From positions 29,772,167-29,836,166 of the forward strand of contig OY282610.1 in NCBI GenBank assembly GCA_958298945.1: DNA of 64,000 bases, given 5' to 3'. The position numbers and the translations under genes were made by a program. Below the pieces are notes generated by a model. It was not told where the DNA came from and searched no databases. It saw only the letters and a list, made by a program, of their open reading frames with translations. Numbering within the stretch: the first letter of the stretch is position 1; each line of letters starts with the position of its first letter. Positions 45,917 to 58,189 of the stretch are shown here, piece by piece. Source of the stretch: Atherix ibis (taxonomy: Eukaryota; Arthropoda; Insecta; Diptera; Athericidae).

Positions 45917-48169
45917 ATGGTCTTATTTCTAAATATGATCAAAAAAAAAATTAATAAAAATTTCAAAAAAATTTTAGGAGAAATTATTAACAAAAAAAAA
46001 AACACAAAAAAAATATCAGTCTAAAATTGATTTACGAGCACATTATTGGTTTTTGGTAAAATTACAAAATTGAAAATAGTCGATGTTGTAGCCATTTCTA
46101 ATATTGGTAAAATAAGGGGGCGGAAAAGCACATGACAGAAAAGCTTATGGTGGTAAATAAAATTTTCCCGTAATGGAAACGAAGGCAACAATGTACACGG
46201 AAACTTTGGTGAAAATTCACTCTTAACTTAATCCTTTGTAAGATTTTCCTTTCGTTCTGAATTTTCTTATAAATTATTTAACAGTTTATAGCATTTTCTT
46301 TTCTAATAACGAACGTTATGCACGATGTCATCTTTTCACTTTTATAATTATAAATTTAATCTAGGTTTTTATAACTTATTTATTTATTTCTAATTTTTTT
46401 TAATCATACATTTTACTTTATTTCATAAAGAATAAATTTTATCTTTAATATATTTATATATATATATATATATATAGATTCATTAAAAAGAAATTTAAAC
46501 TTTTAATTATATTCAAAATAAATTAAAATTTATTCTCTTGTTTAAATATGTTCATGACAAAGAATAGATTTTTTTTGGTTATCGATAAAATATGAAATAA
46601 TAATTTTAAAGTATTTATTATTCATAAAGAAAATATTTTACGGTAGAAAAGAATTTAAAAAAAAAAAAAAAATTATTTTCAGGTATATTGAAAAAAAAAT
46701 TTTACTTTAAAAAGAATCCTTTGCCTTTTAAAAGATGATTAATTAAGGTAAACTTTGGCTAAAATCATTTTCTTTTTTAAACAAAAAAAAATCTTTTCAA
46801 TAATTTAGAAATTTTATTAAAAGAAAATATAATTTTTTATTCCTTACAAAGAAAAAATAAATTGTTTAAACTTTCAAGAATGATTAATTTTTTTTTATTG
46901 ATAACCTTGAGAAAAAAAATGACAATTTACCTTTTTTCCTTAACTGTTCTTTTATATGAAAGAAAAAAATTATTAACAATAATTATTATATTCATAATAA
47001 ACGTTAATTGTATAAAAATAATTTATAGCATAATGATAGTATTACTATTTTATGGTATCAAGACTGCGGGATTATTTTATAATATAGATCTAACCAGGAA
47101 GATCGTTTGTGCAAATTTTATTGCATATTCCTACAATCATGTGATAGTTTTTTTTATAGCTCATTTAGATAAAATGTATTTAATATGGTTGCAATTATGA
47201 GGGAATTTTGGTAAGCCAAGATTGAGTGAGGTCATTTGGAAGCTAATTTTGGAAAAACTGCTTAAAAATTACCATAATTTTTCAGAAAATGTGATCGCTC
47301 TAAAAAGTACCATTAATATTTAGATGATATTATTGTTATAAGACCATATAATTATATAGAAATACATTCTTTTATATTCTTAAAATATAAAGTCCTCTAG
47401 AAAAAATTTATTTTATAGCGGCACAATGATAATGGCGGAACATTGCTATTTTGATTGGTATTCAAAAGCTTATATCTCAAGTATCTATTACAGGGTTAGT
47501 CAACCCTTTTATACATAGGGCGGCCACTTTTATATTTTTGTTGGAATTAAAATTCTTTTACAACAGCAAAGTCTTCGTAACTTTTTTAATAGGGGTTTAG
47601 GAAAAATTTATTTTAATTATTGATGCTATAAAACATAAAAAAATTAATTTGATGCTATATTTCTACATCGAAAAAACAACCATTCAACGTATAATAAAAG
47701 ATTTTAATGACCCACTAGTAGATGAAAAAAACCAGGGTGAATACCCCTTCTTAATTTATTGTCTTACTTTTCTTATGATAAGTGATTGATATTTTTCCTT
47801 ATAAAATGTCAACAAAAAAAAATATTTAAGCCGTTTTAATATCTTGGACTAATTTTAAACCTCGATACTTGGCTTTTGCATCAATTAAGGGGTAAACCTT
47901 TGATTGGACATATTTTTGTTTGAGGAATTTTTCACCAGAAACTCTATAAGCTATCAGAAATAAGGGAAAAATCTTATGGAGTATATATAATTGATTAAAT
48001 TTATTTATGAATTAGAAAATAAATAAAAACTCGATATTAAATGTAATTGGTACGATACGAGGTCTGGAAAATATGTACTAAAACTAACTTTTCCTGTAAC
48101 AATTTTTCTTTTATTTTTATTTATTATTGTTAGCATCTTTAAAGTAATTCCCTTGGAAAGATCGCAGTA
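45917..48169. other. AT-rich DNA without recognised genes
   Basis: Contains (TA)11 at 46,455-46,476. A 112-codon open frame at 46,862-47,200 is hydrophobic but very Ile/Leu/Phe/Lys-rich and matches nothing that I know. The string CAGGGTTAGTCAACCC at 47,491-47,506 looks like a hAT-type end, but no partner was found. Confidence 0.55.
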
Positions 48170-48171
48170 TA

Positions 48172-49339
48172 CCAGGTGTATAAGCTTTAATCCGCTGTTT
48201 TTTAGCTAAAAAAACCCATGTCTTTTTCATTGAAAGCAAAAACTTGCCCTCGCTAGCTCTACATTTTTTCCATCTCTCGGGTAATTTGTGGATACCACGC
48301 TAAAAAAATTCCTTCTCTTTCGAGGTAAGCCCCTCATCAAGCCATTTTCGGAAGTCTTCGTAACAATCGAAGTGCTACTCAGCGAGCGCATGGTCCATCG
48401 ACGAAAACAGGTGGTAGTCGGAAGGGACCAGGTCTGGTGAATAAGCGGGGTGGGGTAGCACGTCCCAGTTGAGTGTCTCCAAGTAGTTTTGGACCATTTT
48501 CGACGTGTTCGATGGTGCGTTGTCGTGGAGGAAAATCAGCTTGTCATGGCTTTGTTGATAATCCGTCCTTTTTTCACGCAGAGCACGATGCAATTTGATC
48601 AGTTGTTGGTGGTAGCGGTGGGCATTAACAGTTTCACCAGGTTTCAACATCTCATAGTAGACGATACTCTGCTGATCCCACCAAACGCACAGCATCGTCT
48701 TCCGTCCGAAGCGATTTGGTCTTGGGGAAGATGTTGATGGTTGGCCGGGATCAACCCACGATTTCTTTCGTGTAGGATTCTCGAAATATATCCACTTTTC
48801 ATCACCTGTCATAATCCGATGCAGGGACGACTTTCTTTTTTATCTGGCGAGCAAAATTTCGTATGTGTTTTGACGTCGCTCCATCTGCCTATAGTTCAAT
48901 TCATGCGGCACCCATTTTCCGATCTTTTCAATCTTCCCAAAAGAGCCTGCAATTGTTGGTCCTTAACCTTCCTAGACCGATTTTCACGCTTCTTGTTCCA
49001 CAAGTCAAAATTGGCGTCTTTGAACCGACGAAACCAATCTCGACACGTTGTTTCCGATAAAGCACTGTCACCATAGGCCTCCATAAGCATTTGATGCGAT
49101 TCGGCAGCCGATTTCTTCAAATTGAAGCAAAAAAGCGGAACTTCCCGGATATGCTCTTTTTCTGGCACTAAACTAGACATGATTTCCAAAGGAAAAATGT
49201 ATGTTGTTGTACGAAATTGCTGACAATGTGCACTGATTAATGTTGACAAATGTCAAACTCATGGCGTGCCCATAATAGCTTAATACGCTCACTCACGCCA
49301 TCTATGACAAAAACAGCGGATTTAAGCTTATATATCTGG
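48172..49339 (-). mobile_element. mauritiana-type mariner, copy 1 (minus strand)
   Basis: TA at 48,170-48,171 and 49,340-49,341 flank a 1,168-bp element. Its ends begin CCAGGTGTATAAGCTTTAAT on the left and CCAGATATATAAGCTTAAAT on the right, read inwards, and both continue CCGCTGTTTT. The CCAGGTGTA start is the classical mauritiana-subfamily end. The transposase inside has one large deletion and point stops. A second, closely related copy lies in opposite orientation at 53.2-54.4 kb, making an inverted pair 3.9 kb apart. Confidence 0.92.
48250..49180 (-). pseudogene. mauritiana-type mariner transposase pseudogene, copy 1
   Basis: Start ATG at 49,178-49,180, chosen because mauritiana transposases begin MSS.VP.KEH (here MSSLVPEKEHIREVPLFCFN). 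The N-terminal helix-turn-helix follows (SAAESHQMLMEAYGDSALSE, WFRRF). A deletion of about 35 codons after QQLQALL removes part of the second helix-turn-helix and shifts the frame; it resumes with KWVPHELN. The catalytic domain, 48,812-48,375, is open: MTGDEKWIYF (first Asp), FLHDNAPSN (second) and YSPDLVPSDYHLF (third), with 34 residues between the last two. Further damage includes TAG for Gln in HALAE-stop-HFD, TAG for Trp in EFF-stop-RG, and loss of the normal stop after ASEGK, so the frame would run out through the element end. Confidence 0.9.
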
Positions 49340-49341
49340 TA

Positions 49342-51418
49342 TTTCTAGCAAACGTCGTACCATGACGATGACGTCCTTATGTGTATGAGTGTTTTTTGAT
49401 CTTTTCAAAGTCACATGAACTTACAATGGGTAAAAAATGGACTGATGAATTGCAGGACATCCTTTTTACAAAGCCCAATGGCAATTATTATTATATTATT
49501 ATTGTAGATACTTTTTGTTTGAGAGGATTAAATTTTAAAATTAATCATTTAAAAATGTATCAGTGGAATGTTATGCTATTTAAATAGTTGAAAATGAGTT
49601 AGTAATAATCCAGAATGTTATAGAAAATATCCATCAAAATATTTTTATTTATTCTTAAAGCTGTTCTATCAAACCACATTTATTTTATCTTTGATTCAGA
49701 TATTCATAAGGATTACAAGAATAACAACATCAAATCTGATACATATCAATAGTCAAATATCCCATATGATTTGAGTTAGAATTTTGTAATAAAAACTCTT
49801 TTCTATTAAATACAATAATTTTTTTATTAAAGCTATATAGATTGCCATTTTTGAAGCTCAATTAAATGATGAATAAAAGATTATACAATAATTAAAAATA
49901 AAAATAAAGCCCTTATGAGCAGAAATATTATGATATTCTAACATATGATTTAGATTATTTATTTATCGATATATAGAAGAAGAAAGATTCCAATTTGAAT
50001 GCAATGATTTTACGGATAATAAATACCAACAATCCTATATGTCTGTACTTATAAATAGTAGTCGTAATTTTGCTCTTATACCCATTGAAATTTATTCGTA
50101 TGTGATTTAACATAAACCTACTAAAGTTGTATACATACAATATATTTGCGTAATATTATAGTATTTACTTTATATTTTAAAGTGTACTTATAACAATAGT
50201 CAGTTTACATTATGTTAAGTTAAAATGTTTATATTTATCGATAAACGGGCAAATATCTACTCGTTTGGTGCAATATAATTTACATATATCTACTGACATA
50301 TAAATACTTACTTGTATAGGGAATATCTATAAATGTTGGAGATGAGATGAGAAATTTATCTGACGTTTGTGAATATGTCACTTTCAGCTCCTGTGATTAT
50401 TGCTCTAATACAGAGCAGAGTAATAATGCTTGAATGGGCAAACTAGTTGCAGAAAATTATGTTATTGTTCATGCAGAATAATACGTTTACTGATAATATA
50501 CGTTAATCGACTATAGAGTTGGGGGGAGTATGGATACAGTTTATATTGGAAAGGAGAAAATAATTTATTGGAATCGAACCTAGTTGAAAAGATATATTGT
50601 ATATCCTTTAATAGTATACCAGTTGTTTGTTTGAATATATTGTAATATATAAAATATCAAAATGTGGGAGAAAAAAACTTTTAAAAAAAAATAATATTAC
50701 GAGTAATAATAAAATTATCGTTTGTCTAAATGCTTATATACGTGTATGTTCATATAATAAAATTATAGCAATGATCATAGAATAATAGTTAGTAATCATA
50801 TTATTTGAAGATATTGTTATACTTTTAGCTAAATAACAATATGAATATTCGTGACTATAAGTTTATCTATTATAATTTCTTTATCTCTGTGATCTGAAAC
50901 AATTTAAGATTAACATTACTTTGGTAGATTTAAAGAGGTTACCGAAAATAACCAATATCAAATTGGGGCATCTTCCTTATAGTCTGTAACAATATCATAT
51001 GTTATTAATACAATACAAGTACAATTAAGAAAATTCTTTTCTATGCTTAACCAAAAAAAGGCAAAAGGAAAAATCGAACATAATCTAAATCCTTAAATAT
51101 AAAAACACAAGTAGATGTGGGCAAAAAAAAAAACAAAAAAAAAATTTAATAGATAAAGAAATCTAATTTCTCTTTTATGTTTCGTTTTTTTTTATTTTTA
51201 TTATTATTATTGCTTGTCAGTATACAATTGTTATCCTTTTAAATTGAATCAATATGAAACATTTTCCGTTTTATAATAATAAATAAAATCGATGTTAGTA
51301 CCTTTTTTTCTATACTATAACTAGTATGTGTGTATATACAATATAAATTTACTAGCTACTAACGAATACTATTTCTATGCGAATAATATCATATGTACAA
51401 TAGAAAAACCTTTAAGTA

Positions 51419-51461
<43 letters not shown>

Positions 51462-52765
51462 AAATAATCTATTAAGGATATTAAAGTTTTCCTATATAAT
51501 AATAAATTGATTTCGATAAAGCCTTTTGAAAATCAATATAAATTCGATTTATTTAATATTAATTCTCTTTTTAATGTTCATAAAATTGATATAATCAAAA
51601 TAATTTTCATTATTTCATTAAGAAAATTTAGTTATTGTATTTATTATTGAAGAGAAGAAGTATGATCGGGTTAAGAAGTTGTAGGTATATGTTAATAGAA
51701 ATAGAAGATTAAAAGACGGATAATAAGATAGTTGGGAATATTTTTAGAACAATTTTTAAATCGTATAAAATACTACAATATTAAATATATTATCAAAGAT
51801 TTGCAACTATAATAAATAAGTATAAAAAAAAGGAAATTTAAATATTAATAAAACTATTCATACACATATGGTTTTGGAAAGATAAGGATAACAAAAAAGA
51901 AGGAAAATGTGTAATTGATTAAGATCTGATTCCTAGGGATGAATTTTTGGATTTAGTGTAAATTTTTTAACACAATCACTTTTGACAGATGATCCTTAAA
52001 ATAAACTGTTTCGATTTGGATTCAAGGTACAATTTTTTTTTTCCTAAAATTTTTAAATTTTTAAAATTATAAATAGAAACGAAAATAATTCTTGGAATTG
52101 ATAATTTCAAAATAAGTATTTTATAAGTAAAAAATTTAAAATATAATTTTTCGTAAAATACCTATTTTGAGATAATAAATTTAATGGATTATTTTCGCTT
52201 TTCTTTTACCATAATAATGTTAAAAAATTATAATTTAAAAAAAATTAACTATTTACAATATTGAAGAGTTATGTTTTTTTTTTAAAATTGTTCTTTAAGT
52301 TCATTAATAAATATAATTTAGTTGGAATGGCATTTTTCTTAATAATAAAACTAATTTGATAAAAATCATCAAACTGCCTGTTGGTTGTGACACTACAAAT
52401 TGGCCACCGGATGAATTTGAAGGACACTGAACTTTCGCGGTGAACTTTATCCTTATTGCAAATAGTTCATAAGTTCTTGTACATAACTTTGGTGGGTCTC
52501 CTAAAAAGCGTTGTTAATAAAATATTTTCCTTTTCCAATCATCCTCTTCATAATCTTTTAAAACAAATTACCACCATCTACTCAAAAAGAAATTCATCCG
52601 CCATTTTCTAAAGATCTCTCAGATCCATACACTCTTTTGCTAAATTTCCAAATTGCCCTTTAATAACTGGATGGATGGGAAGACATAATTCGGGCTAGAC
52701 TTAAGGATGTCTTTGATACTGAGGAGGTACAGAAAGGAGAAAACCGATCCATCTAACTACAGGAA
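49342..52765. other. AT-rich DNA without recognised genes
   Basis: Contains (AT)16 at 51,422-51,453. The part 52,370-52,690 is a little less AT-rich, without an identifiable frame. No supported gene. Confidence 0.55.
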
Positions 52766-52769
52766 AACA

Positions 52770-53060
52770 ATAGGTTCAGGAATCGTATATTAAACGATAT
52801 TCAATGTTTTGGTTAGAATTTTTGAGCGAAATAATTCAGATTGACTGCAGTAGGCTCTGTTGGCTGTCACGACCCTTGACCCCAAATAGGAGAATGGTTT
52901 TATTCTTTCAAAGCTGTAATCTCCTATCTATAAGCGATTAGTGCTTCGTCGGTAAAAGAGAGACGTCTTTGTTAGTATATTCTAAATGCTGGACAGGCTT
53001 AAAAATGATGTCGTCGGCATATTCTAAAAGCTGGGTAGATTTAGTGAAAATGGTCACGAA
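52770..53060 (-). pseudogene. LINE copy C: reverse transcriptase YADD region
   Basis: The minus strand reads TIFTKSTQLLEYADDI, containing the catalytic YADD box. It is nearly the same as STQLLEYADDID in copy B at 21.4 kb. It continues with GDYSFERIKPFSYLGSRV for the GDY.FE.V..F.YLGS..N block and ends in DNA alignable to 21,640-21,700 (shared strings AATTATTT and AACCAAAACAT). About 50 codons between YADD and GDYSFE are lost or scrambled. Both ends are ragged, with no poly-A tail. It is only 145 bases from the mariner at 53.2 kb. Confidence 0.78.
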
Positions 53061-53209
53061 TCTATTTTTTAAGTTCAGTTTTTAACATTTCCAAACATTT
53101 TAATACGATCCATATAATTTAATCACTTCTAATTAATTCCTCGTTGTTTAATTATGGCACCCACACGAAATATAAAATTTCCAAAATTCAAAGATTTTTC
53201 TCCTACATA

Positions 53210-54442
53210 ATAGGTGTATAAGCTTAAATCCGCTGTTTGGTCATAGATGGCGTGAGTGAGCGTATTAAGCTACCATGGGCACGCCATACTTTTTTTATGA
53301 GTTTGACATCTGCCAACATTAATCAGTGCACATTGTCAGGAATTTCTTACAACAACATAAATTTTTATTGTGGTAATCATGTCTAGTTTTGTGCCAGAGA
53401 AAGAGCATATTCCGGAAGCTCTGCTTTTCTGCTTCAATTTTAAGAAATCGGCTGCCGAATCGCATCCAATTCTTATGGTGGTCTATGGTGACAGTGCTTT
53501 ATCGGAAACAACGTGCCGAGATGTGTTTTGTCGGTTTAAAGACGGCAATTTTGACTTGTGAGACAAGAAGCGTGAAAATCGGCCTAGAAAGGTTCAGGAC
53601 CATCAATACGAAGACGATACCCAATCACAAAAAATGCTCGCGGAGCAATTGGGTGTTACTCAACCAGCCATTTCCATGCGTCTACGTGTCATGGGGGAGA
53701 TTGAAAAGATCGGAAAATGGGTGCCGCATGAATTGAACTATAGCCAGATGGAGCGACGCCAAAACACATGCGAAATCTTGCTCACCAGACAAAAAAGATA
53801 GTCGTCCCTGCATCGGATTATGACAGGCGATGAAAAGTGGATATATTTCGAGAATCCTACACGAAAGAAATCGTGGGTTGATCCCGGCCAACCATCAACA
53901 TCTTCCCCAAGACCAAATCGCTTCGGACGGAAGACGATGCTGTGCGTTTGGTGGGATCAGCAGGGTATCGTCTACTATGAGATGTTGAAACCTGGTTTAA
54001 CTGTCAATGCCCACTACTACCACCAACAACTGATCAAATTGCATCGTGCTCTGCGTGAAAAAAGGACGGATTATCAACAAAGACATGACAAGCTGATTTT
54101 CCTCCACGACAACACTCGTCGAAAATGGTCCAAAACTACTTGGAGACACTCAACTGGTGGTGCTTCCCCACCCCGCTTATTCACCAGACCTGGCCCTTTC
54201 CGACTTCGCGCTCGCTGAGCAGTACTTCGATTCCTACGAAGTCGTCCGAAAATGGCTTGATGAGTGGTTTACCCCGAAAGAGAAGGTATTTTTTTGGCGT
54301 GGTATCCACAAATTGCCCGAGAGATGGAAAAAATGTGTAGCTAGCGAGGGCAAGTACTTTGAATAAATTTGTTTTTCCTTTCTATGAAAAAGACATGTTT
54401 TTTTTTAATTAAAAAACAGCGGATTTAAGCTAATACACCTAG
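53210..54442 (+). mobile_element. mauritiana-type mariner, copy 2 (plus strand)
   Basis: A 1,233-bp element flanked by TA at 53,208-53,209 and 54,443-54,444. The ends read ATAGGTGTATAAGCTTAAAT and, on the minus strand, CTAGGTGTATTAGCTTAAAT, followed by CCGCTGTTT on both sides. The two outermost bases have changed from the CC of copy 1. The terminal repeats and most of the body are strikingly similar to copy 1, so the two inserted in the same wave. The defects differ, so both descend from a better master copy elsewhere. Confidence 0.92.
53379..54366 (+). pseudogene. mauritiana-type mariner transposase pseudogene, copy 2
   Basis: Start ATG at 53,379 (MSSFVPEKEHIPEALLFCFN), stop TAA at 54,364-54,366 after ASEGKYFE, the normal C-terminus of the subfamily. 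It keeps the region deleted in copy 1 (MLAEQLGVTQPAISMRLRVM, the second helix-turn-helix). First catalytic Asp in MTGDEKWIYF, second in FLHDN, third block SPDLALSDF. Inactivating changes are TGA for Trp in FDL-stop-DKK, TAG before SSLHRIM, a 10-base deletion just after FLHDN that shifts the frame, and a deletion of about 24 bases that removes the YHLF segment after the third Asp. Each differs from the damage in copy 1. Confidence 0.9.
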
Positions 54443-54444
54443 TA

Positions 54445-55805
54445 GATAGAAATTTTAGAAATGTTTAAAAAATAATATATTAAGAAAAATTGAAAGTACT
54501 TAAAAAAAAGACACTTGAAATTTTTAAAAATCCATAAAATTTAATAGAAGTTTCAATAAAAGAGTTTACGAAAATTTCGAAAATAATTTTCAAAAAAGCA
54601 TGAAAGCTTCTAAATCAAACGGGAGACTTGTCATATTTTTATTAGCGAAAAGTAATTTAAAAAAAAATAATATCAACTATCTCGCTTTAAAGATGTTATC
54701 TTCTTTTTTAAATTTTCTACCATTAAATAATGTTCGTAGAAAAATAATATTATTTTTAGTTTTCGAAAACTATAAAAAAAAAACAAAAATTTGTGACAGT
54801 TGGATAAGTGAACCATTCCATATACATGTGTAATACTAAAGCATATAATTCCTTAAGGTATTTGGGTAAAATTAATTGAAAAGAAACGCAAAACTATAAG
54901 GGATGAAAAAAGTGAAACAAGTCCAATAATAAACTGATATGAAAGGAAACACAAATAAACGAGAATAATATAAAGTTTTATCCTTGAATCGTAACTAAGG
55001 ATATCTGAAGAGTAAAAGAATGTATGATTCAGAAACCAAATCAGAACTAGACCAAATTGGAATAGACCATATCGCGTTCATGTCTAGATAAGAAGCATGG
55101 ACTAAGTGAAAGGAGCTGGAGGTCAAACTGAAAGGATATAGTCAGTCAGCAGATGAAATAAGACCAAAACTGACTAAATGGAATGAATGGTCCATCAGAG
55201 ATTTTACTTTTTATGCTTTCATAGGCATTCGTTTGTATACAAAAACGGATGTTATAGGATCTCCTACACACATCTGCGCTAAGAGAAATATCCTATATAA
55301 AAGGATATGTTTCGTTCTGATAGTACTGATGATATTGTATTTAGACCATTCTTCTACTCGCCTCCTTAAGCAGTTTCCTTTTCATGTTTGCCCATGTAAC
55401 GTTTTACTAGTTTCTTATTGCCTATACGAATTCCCGATGGTCGTAAATGGTCAAAATTATAAAGAAAACGAAATATCTAATAAATTATGATCAAGAAACT
55501 AAATGAATCAATTTTATGATCATTCGTATACCTATTCACAAAAGTGTTCGTAACAATAAAGTGATTGTGTTTGTTTGTAAATCATTCATTCAATATTACT
55601 AACCAATATATGTACATAGATACGAATATATATTAGGTCGTACATAAAAATTCACAAATATTTGCACATTGCCCATTTTATTCATATTTGAATACGTAAA
55701 CGTTTACGAGCATCTAATTATTTATGCTCCTATTAAGAAAATTTTCGTAAATTTACGTCGATTTTTATTCAAATTTCAATAAACCAATAACAATTCTGAG
55801 ATTTT
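54445..55805. other. AT-rich DNA without recognised genes
   Basis: Open frames of 77 codons (54,600-54,833) and 85 codons (55,233-55,490) on the plus strand have no recognised motif. The second is Cys-containing and less AT-driven, but is isolated and has no neighbours in frame. Confidence 0.5.
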
Positions 55806-55807
55806 TA

Positions 55808-57070
55808 TACGTGGGCTACTATATATATTTCTGGCCTAATAATGAAAATGCGAATATTTATCAACGAAAAAGGTTTTATTGTTTTTCAAAATATTCTCCA
55901 TCAAGATTTATACACTTTTGCATGCGCTCAAACCAATTTTCGAAGCACTTTTTCCACTCCGATTGAGACACCTCCAAAACATGGTTTTTGAATGCTTCAA
56001 CAGCATCTTCTGGCGACGAAAATTAAAAAGAAGTCATTGGGTGCCAAGTCAGGGCTGTACGGAGGATGACCCATCAATTCGACGTTTTGTCCGGTCAAAA
56101 AGGCGCTGGTTTGAGCCGATGTGTGAGAGCTCGCATTGTCATGGTGCACAATGATTCGACTTCTCTTGTTCGTTTTTCGAATTTCTCCGAAGACTTCAGG
56201 CAAACAAATGGTGGTGTACCACTCAGAATTGACCGTCCTACGTTGCACAAGCGGAACAGTCGCCACATGACCAGTTTTGCCAAAGAAACAAGCGACCATT
56301 TGCTTCGAAGTGCTTCTTCCACGAACAACTTTCGTTGGATTTGACTCGTCTTGGAAGACCCACACGGTCGATTGCTGTTTTGTTTCGGGCTCATACGCAT
56401 AGATCCATAATTCGTCACCTGTGACGATCTTATAAACGTCTTTTGAAGCACCGCGATCGTATTTTTTCAGCATTTCTTTACACCAATCCACACGAGCCTT
56501 TTTTTGAGCGATTGTCAAATTGTGCGGGATCCAACGAGAACAAACCTTTTTTACGGCCAGGTGTTCATGCAATATCGAATGTATGCTGGTGGGAGAAATG
56601 CCTAGGCATGCCTCTATCTCACGGTATGTCACATGACGGTCTTGCATTATCAGTTCACGTACGGCATCGATGTTTTCTGGAACAACGGCTGTTTTTGGAC
56701 GACCTTCACGGAATTCGTCTTTGAGCGAGCGTCGGCCACGATTGAATTCGTTGTACCAGTTTTTCACAGTGCTATAGGATGGTGCTTCATAGCCATACAA
56801 AGATTTAAGTTCATCGATGCACTCTTGTCGTGATAATCCACGTCGAAAGTTGTGAAAAATGATCGCACGAAAATGTTCACGAGTTAATTCCATTTTTTTG
56901 CCAAATTGATTTTTTCAAGTCACTGTAAACAACACAAATGATAGTCGTACGTCAAAACGTTCTGAGTACGTTTATGCTAAAAAATGTCAAACTTTCCAAT
57001 GGAAATGTCAGATCGCACCTGGCAACACTTAGTGTTGCCTAGGCCAGAAATATATATAGTAGCCTACGTA
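55808..57070 (-). mobile_element. mariner transposon with 31-bp ends, best preserved element of the window
   Basis: TA at 55,806-55,807 and 57,071-57,072 flank a 1,263-bp element. Its terminal repeats, 55,808-55,838 and 57,040-57,070, match at 30 of 31 positions (TACGTGGGCTACTATATATA on the left, read inwards; one G/A difference). The length is that of a complete mariner. The transposase frame is open except for a short deletion near its C-terminus. Low divergence between the ends and the long open frame show that this is the youngest insertion here. The subfamily is not one of the two with CCAGGTG or TTAGTCG ends in this window. Confidence 0.95.
55876..56893 (-). pseudogene. mariner transposase, open for 285 codons, frameshifted near the C-terminus
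   Basis: Start ATG at 56,891-56,893 (MELTREHFRAIIFHNFRRGL), which is also the first in-frame Met. Domains: two helix-turn-helix motifs in residues 1-110 (SRQECIDELKSLYGYEAPSY, WYNEFNRGRRSL, YREIEACLGISPTSIHSILH), linker WIPHNLT, and a DDD core with IVTGDELWIY (about residue 155), IIVHHDNASSH (about 246) and YSPDLAPNDFF (about 281), with 34 residues between the second and third Asp. After DFFLI the normal C-terminal frame (SPEDAVEAF, WFERMQKCI, GEYFEKQ and a stop at 55,876-55,878) resumes in another frame. A deletion of roughly 30 bases that is not a multiple of three has removed the KIKN.L.G.RF segment. As it stands the product is 298 residues with a short foreign tail (FVARRCC), against about 345 for the family. 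All catalytic Asp residues are present. Confidence 0.93.
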
Positions 57071-57072
57071 TA

Positions 57073-58185
57073 GAATTTTGGAAATGCTTACATATTAAAT
57101 TAAAAGTTCTTATTTGTGAATAGTTGAATGTTAACATAAATTTTTCTTTTGGTTTGATAAAAAAAAAATGTCCCAGGAATAGTGTCTGTAATTCTATTTT
57201 ATTTTAATATAAATCGTGATTTATAATAAATTAGATTTATTTTTGGGAGTCAAAAGTTCTAGTTGAATTTTAGCTTGAGACCCTTATAAATAAGACGCTG
57301 ATATCATAGTGTCATAAATTGGAAAGGGTCAGTTAGCCGGCGAAACTCTACGACGTTCGGTAATATCAGTAATTCAACACCTGCCTTCCCCTATTAACAG
57401 AATGGCAAATAACATCCTTAGCGATATGTTAAAAAATCCAGACTGGACCTTTAGGATCCGTATTATGGTGAGATGTGGGCCATCATGTTGCTGGTAGAGA
57501 TTGCATTTTGTATGGAAGTCATTCATGGCCCATCCAGTGATCCTGATCTCAATAATATTCGGCATCATCACCCGATGTTCATAGCAGCTCCTACCTTACG
57601 AAATAATAAATGACACTTTTAGCCATTCGCAAAAAACTTTCTTTCGAACCAATGGCCAACCAGTCTACTCGATAATCTTGTCAACATTTTGAGCAAGGAA
57701 ACTGCTAAGAATTTGTATAAGACAAAACTCTACAAAATCTTACCACGTATAAATGTTCCATCCAACTTACCAAAGACCGATTCCATCTAACCCACACACT
57801 AATAGATCACTAAATAGCCTCATGGCCCCTGGTAAATTTCCTCGCGACTATATGTAACAAAGAACTCAGACTGGACGAACATCGAGACCTTCTATATTTC
57901 TCTTTATCCAACTACGAATAATCCAGTCTGAAGAACTTTTTTACCGAAATTTAAATATCTTTAACAATCTAATCTCCCCAACATCCTGCTCCAACCCACT
58001 ACTTTTTTTGGAATCCATACATTCCCCACCTATACGAAACTTTCAGTCGCCAAATGGCCTCATGGTCGTAATACCATATTAACTAGCCATGGCTCATATC
58101 TAAAGGACCTTACATACAAAAACTCTTTATCCTTAAAAATATTTTCTTTTTACTCTTATTATTTAAATCAGAAAATTATTTTTTC
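57073..58185. other. intergenic DNA with an unidentified less AT-rich block at about 57,300-58,110
   Basis: The block has a composition like the element remnants and a 65-codon open frame on the minus strand (57,571-57,374, ITGWAMNDFHTKCNLYQQ). I recognise no family. It lies 230 bases beyond a mariner and may be another decayed insertion. Confidence 0.4.
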
Positions 58186-58189
58186 AAAT

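Noticed and set aside
46862..47200. 112-codon hydrophobic open frame, considered as a membrane-protein exon
   Set aside because: The composition is what AT-rich DNA gives by chance (Ile, Leu, Phe, Lys, Asn). There is no motif, no splice context and no neighbouring frame.
47491..47506. CAGGGTTAGTCAACCC as a hAT transposon end
   Set aside because: No matching inverted end or 8-bp target duplication could be found nearby. The similar CAGGG at 47,733 is in the same orientation.
56066..56833. Several 66-93-codon plus-strand frames
   Set aside because: Antisense shadows of the minus-strand mariner transposase.
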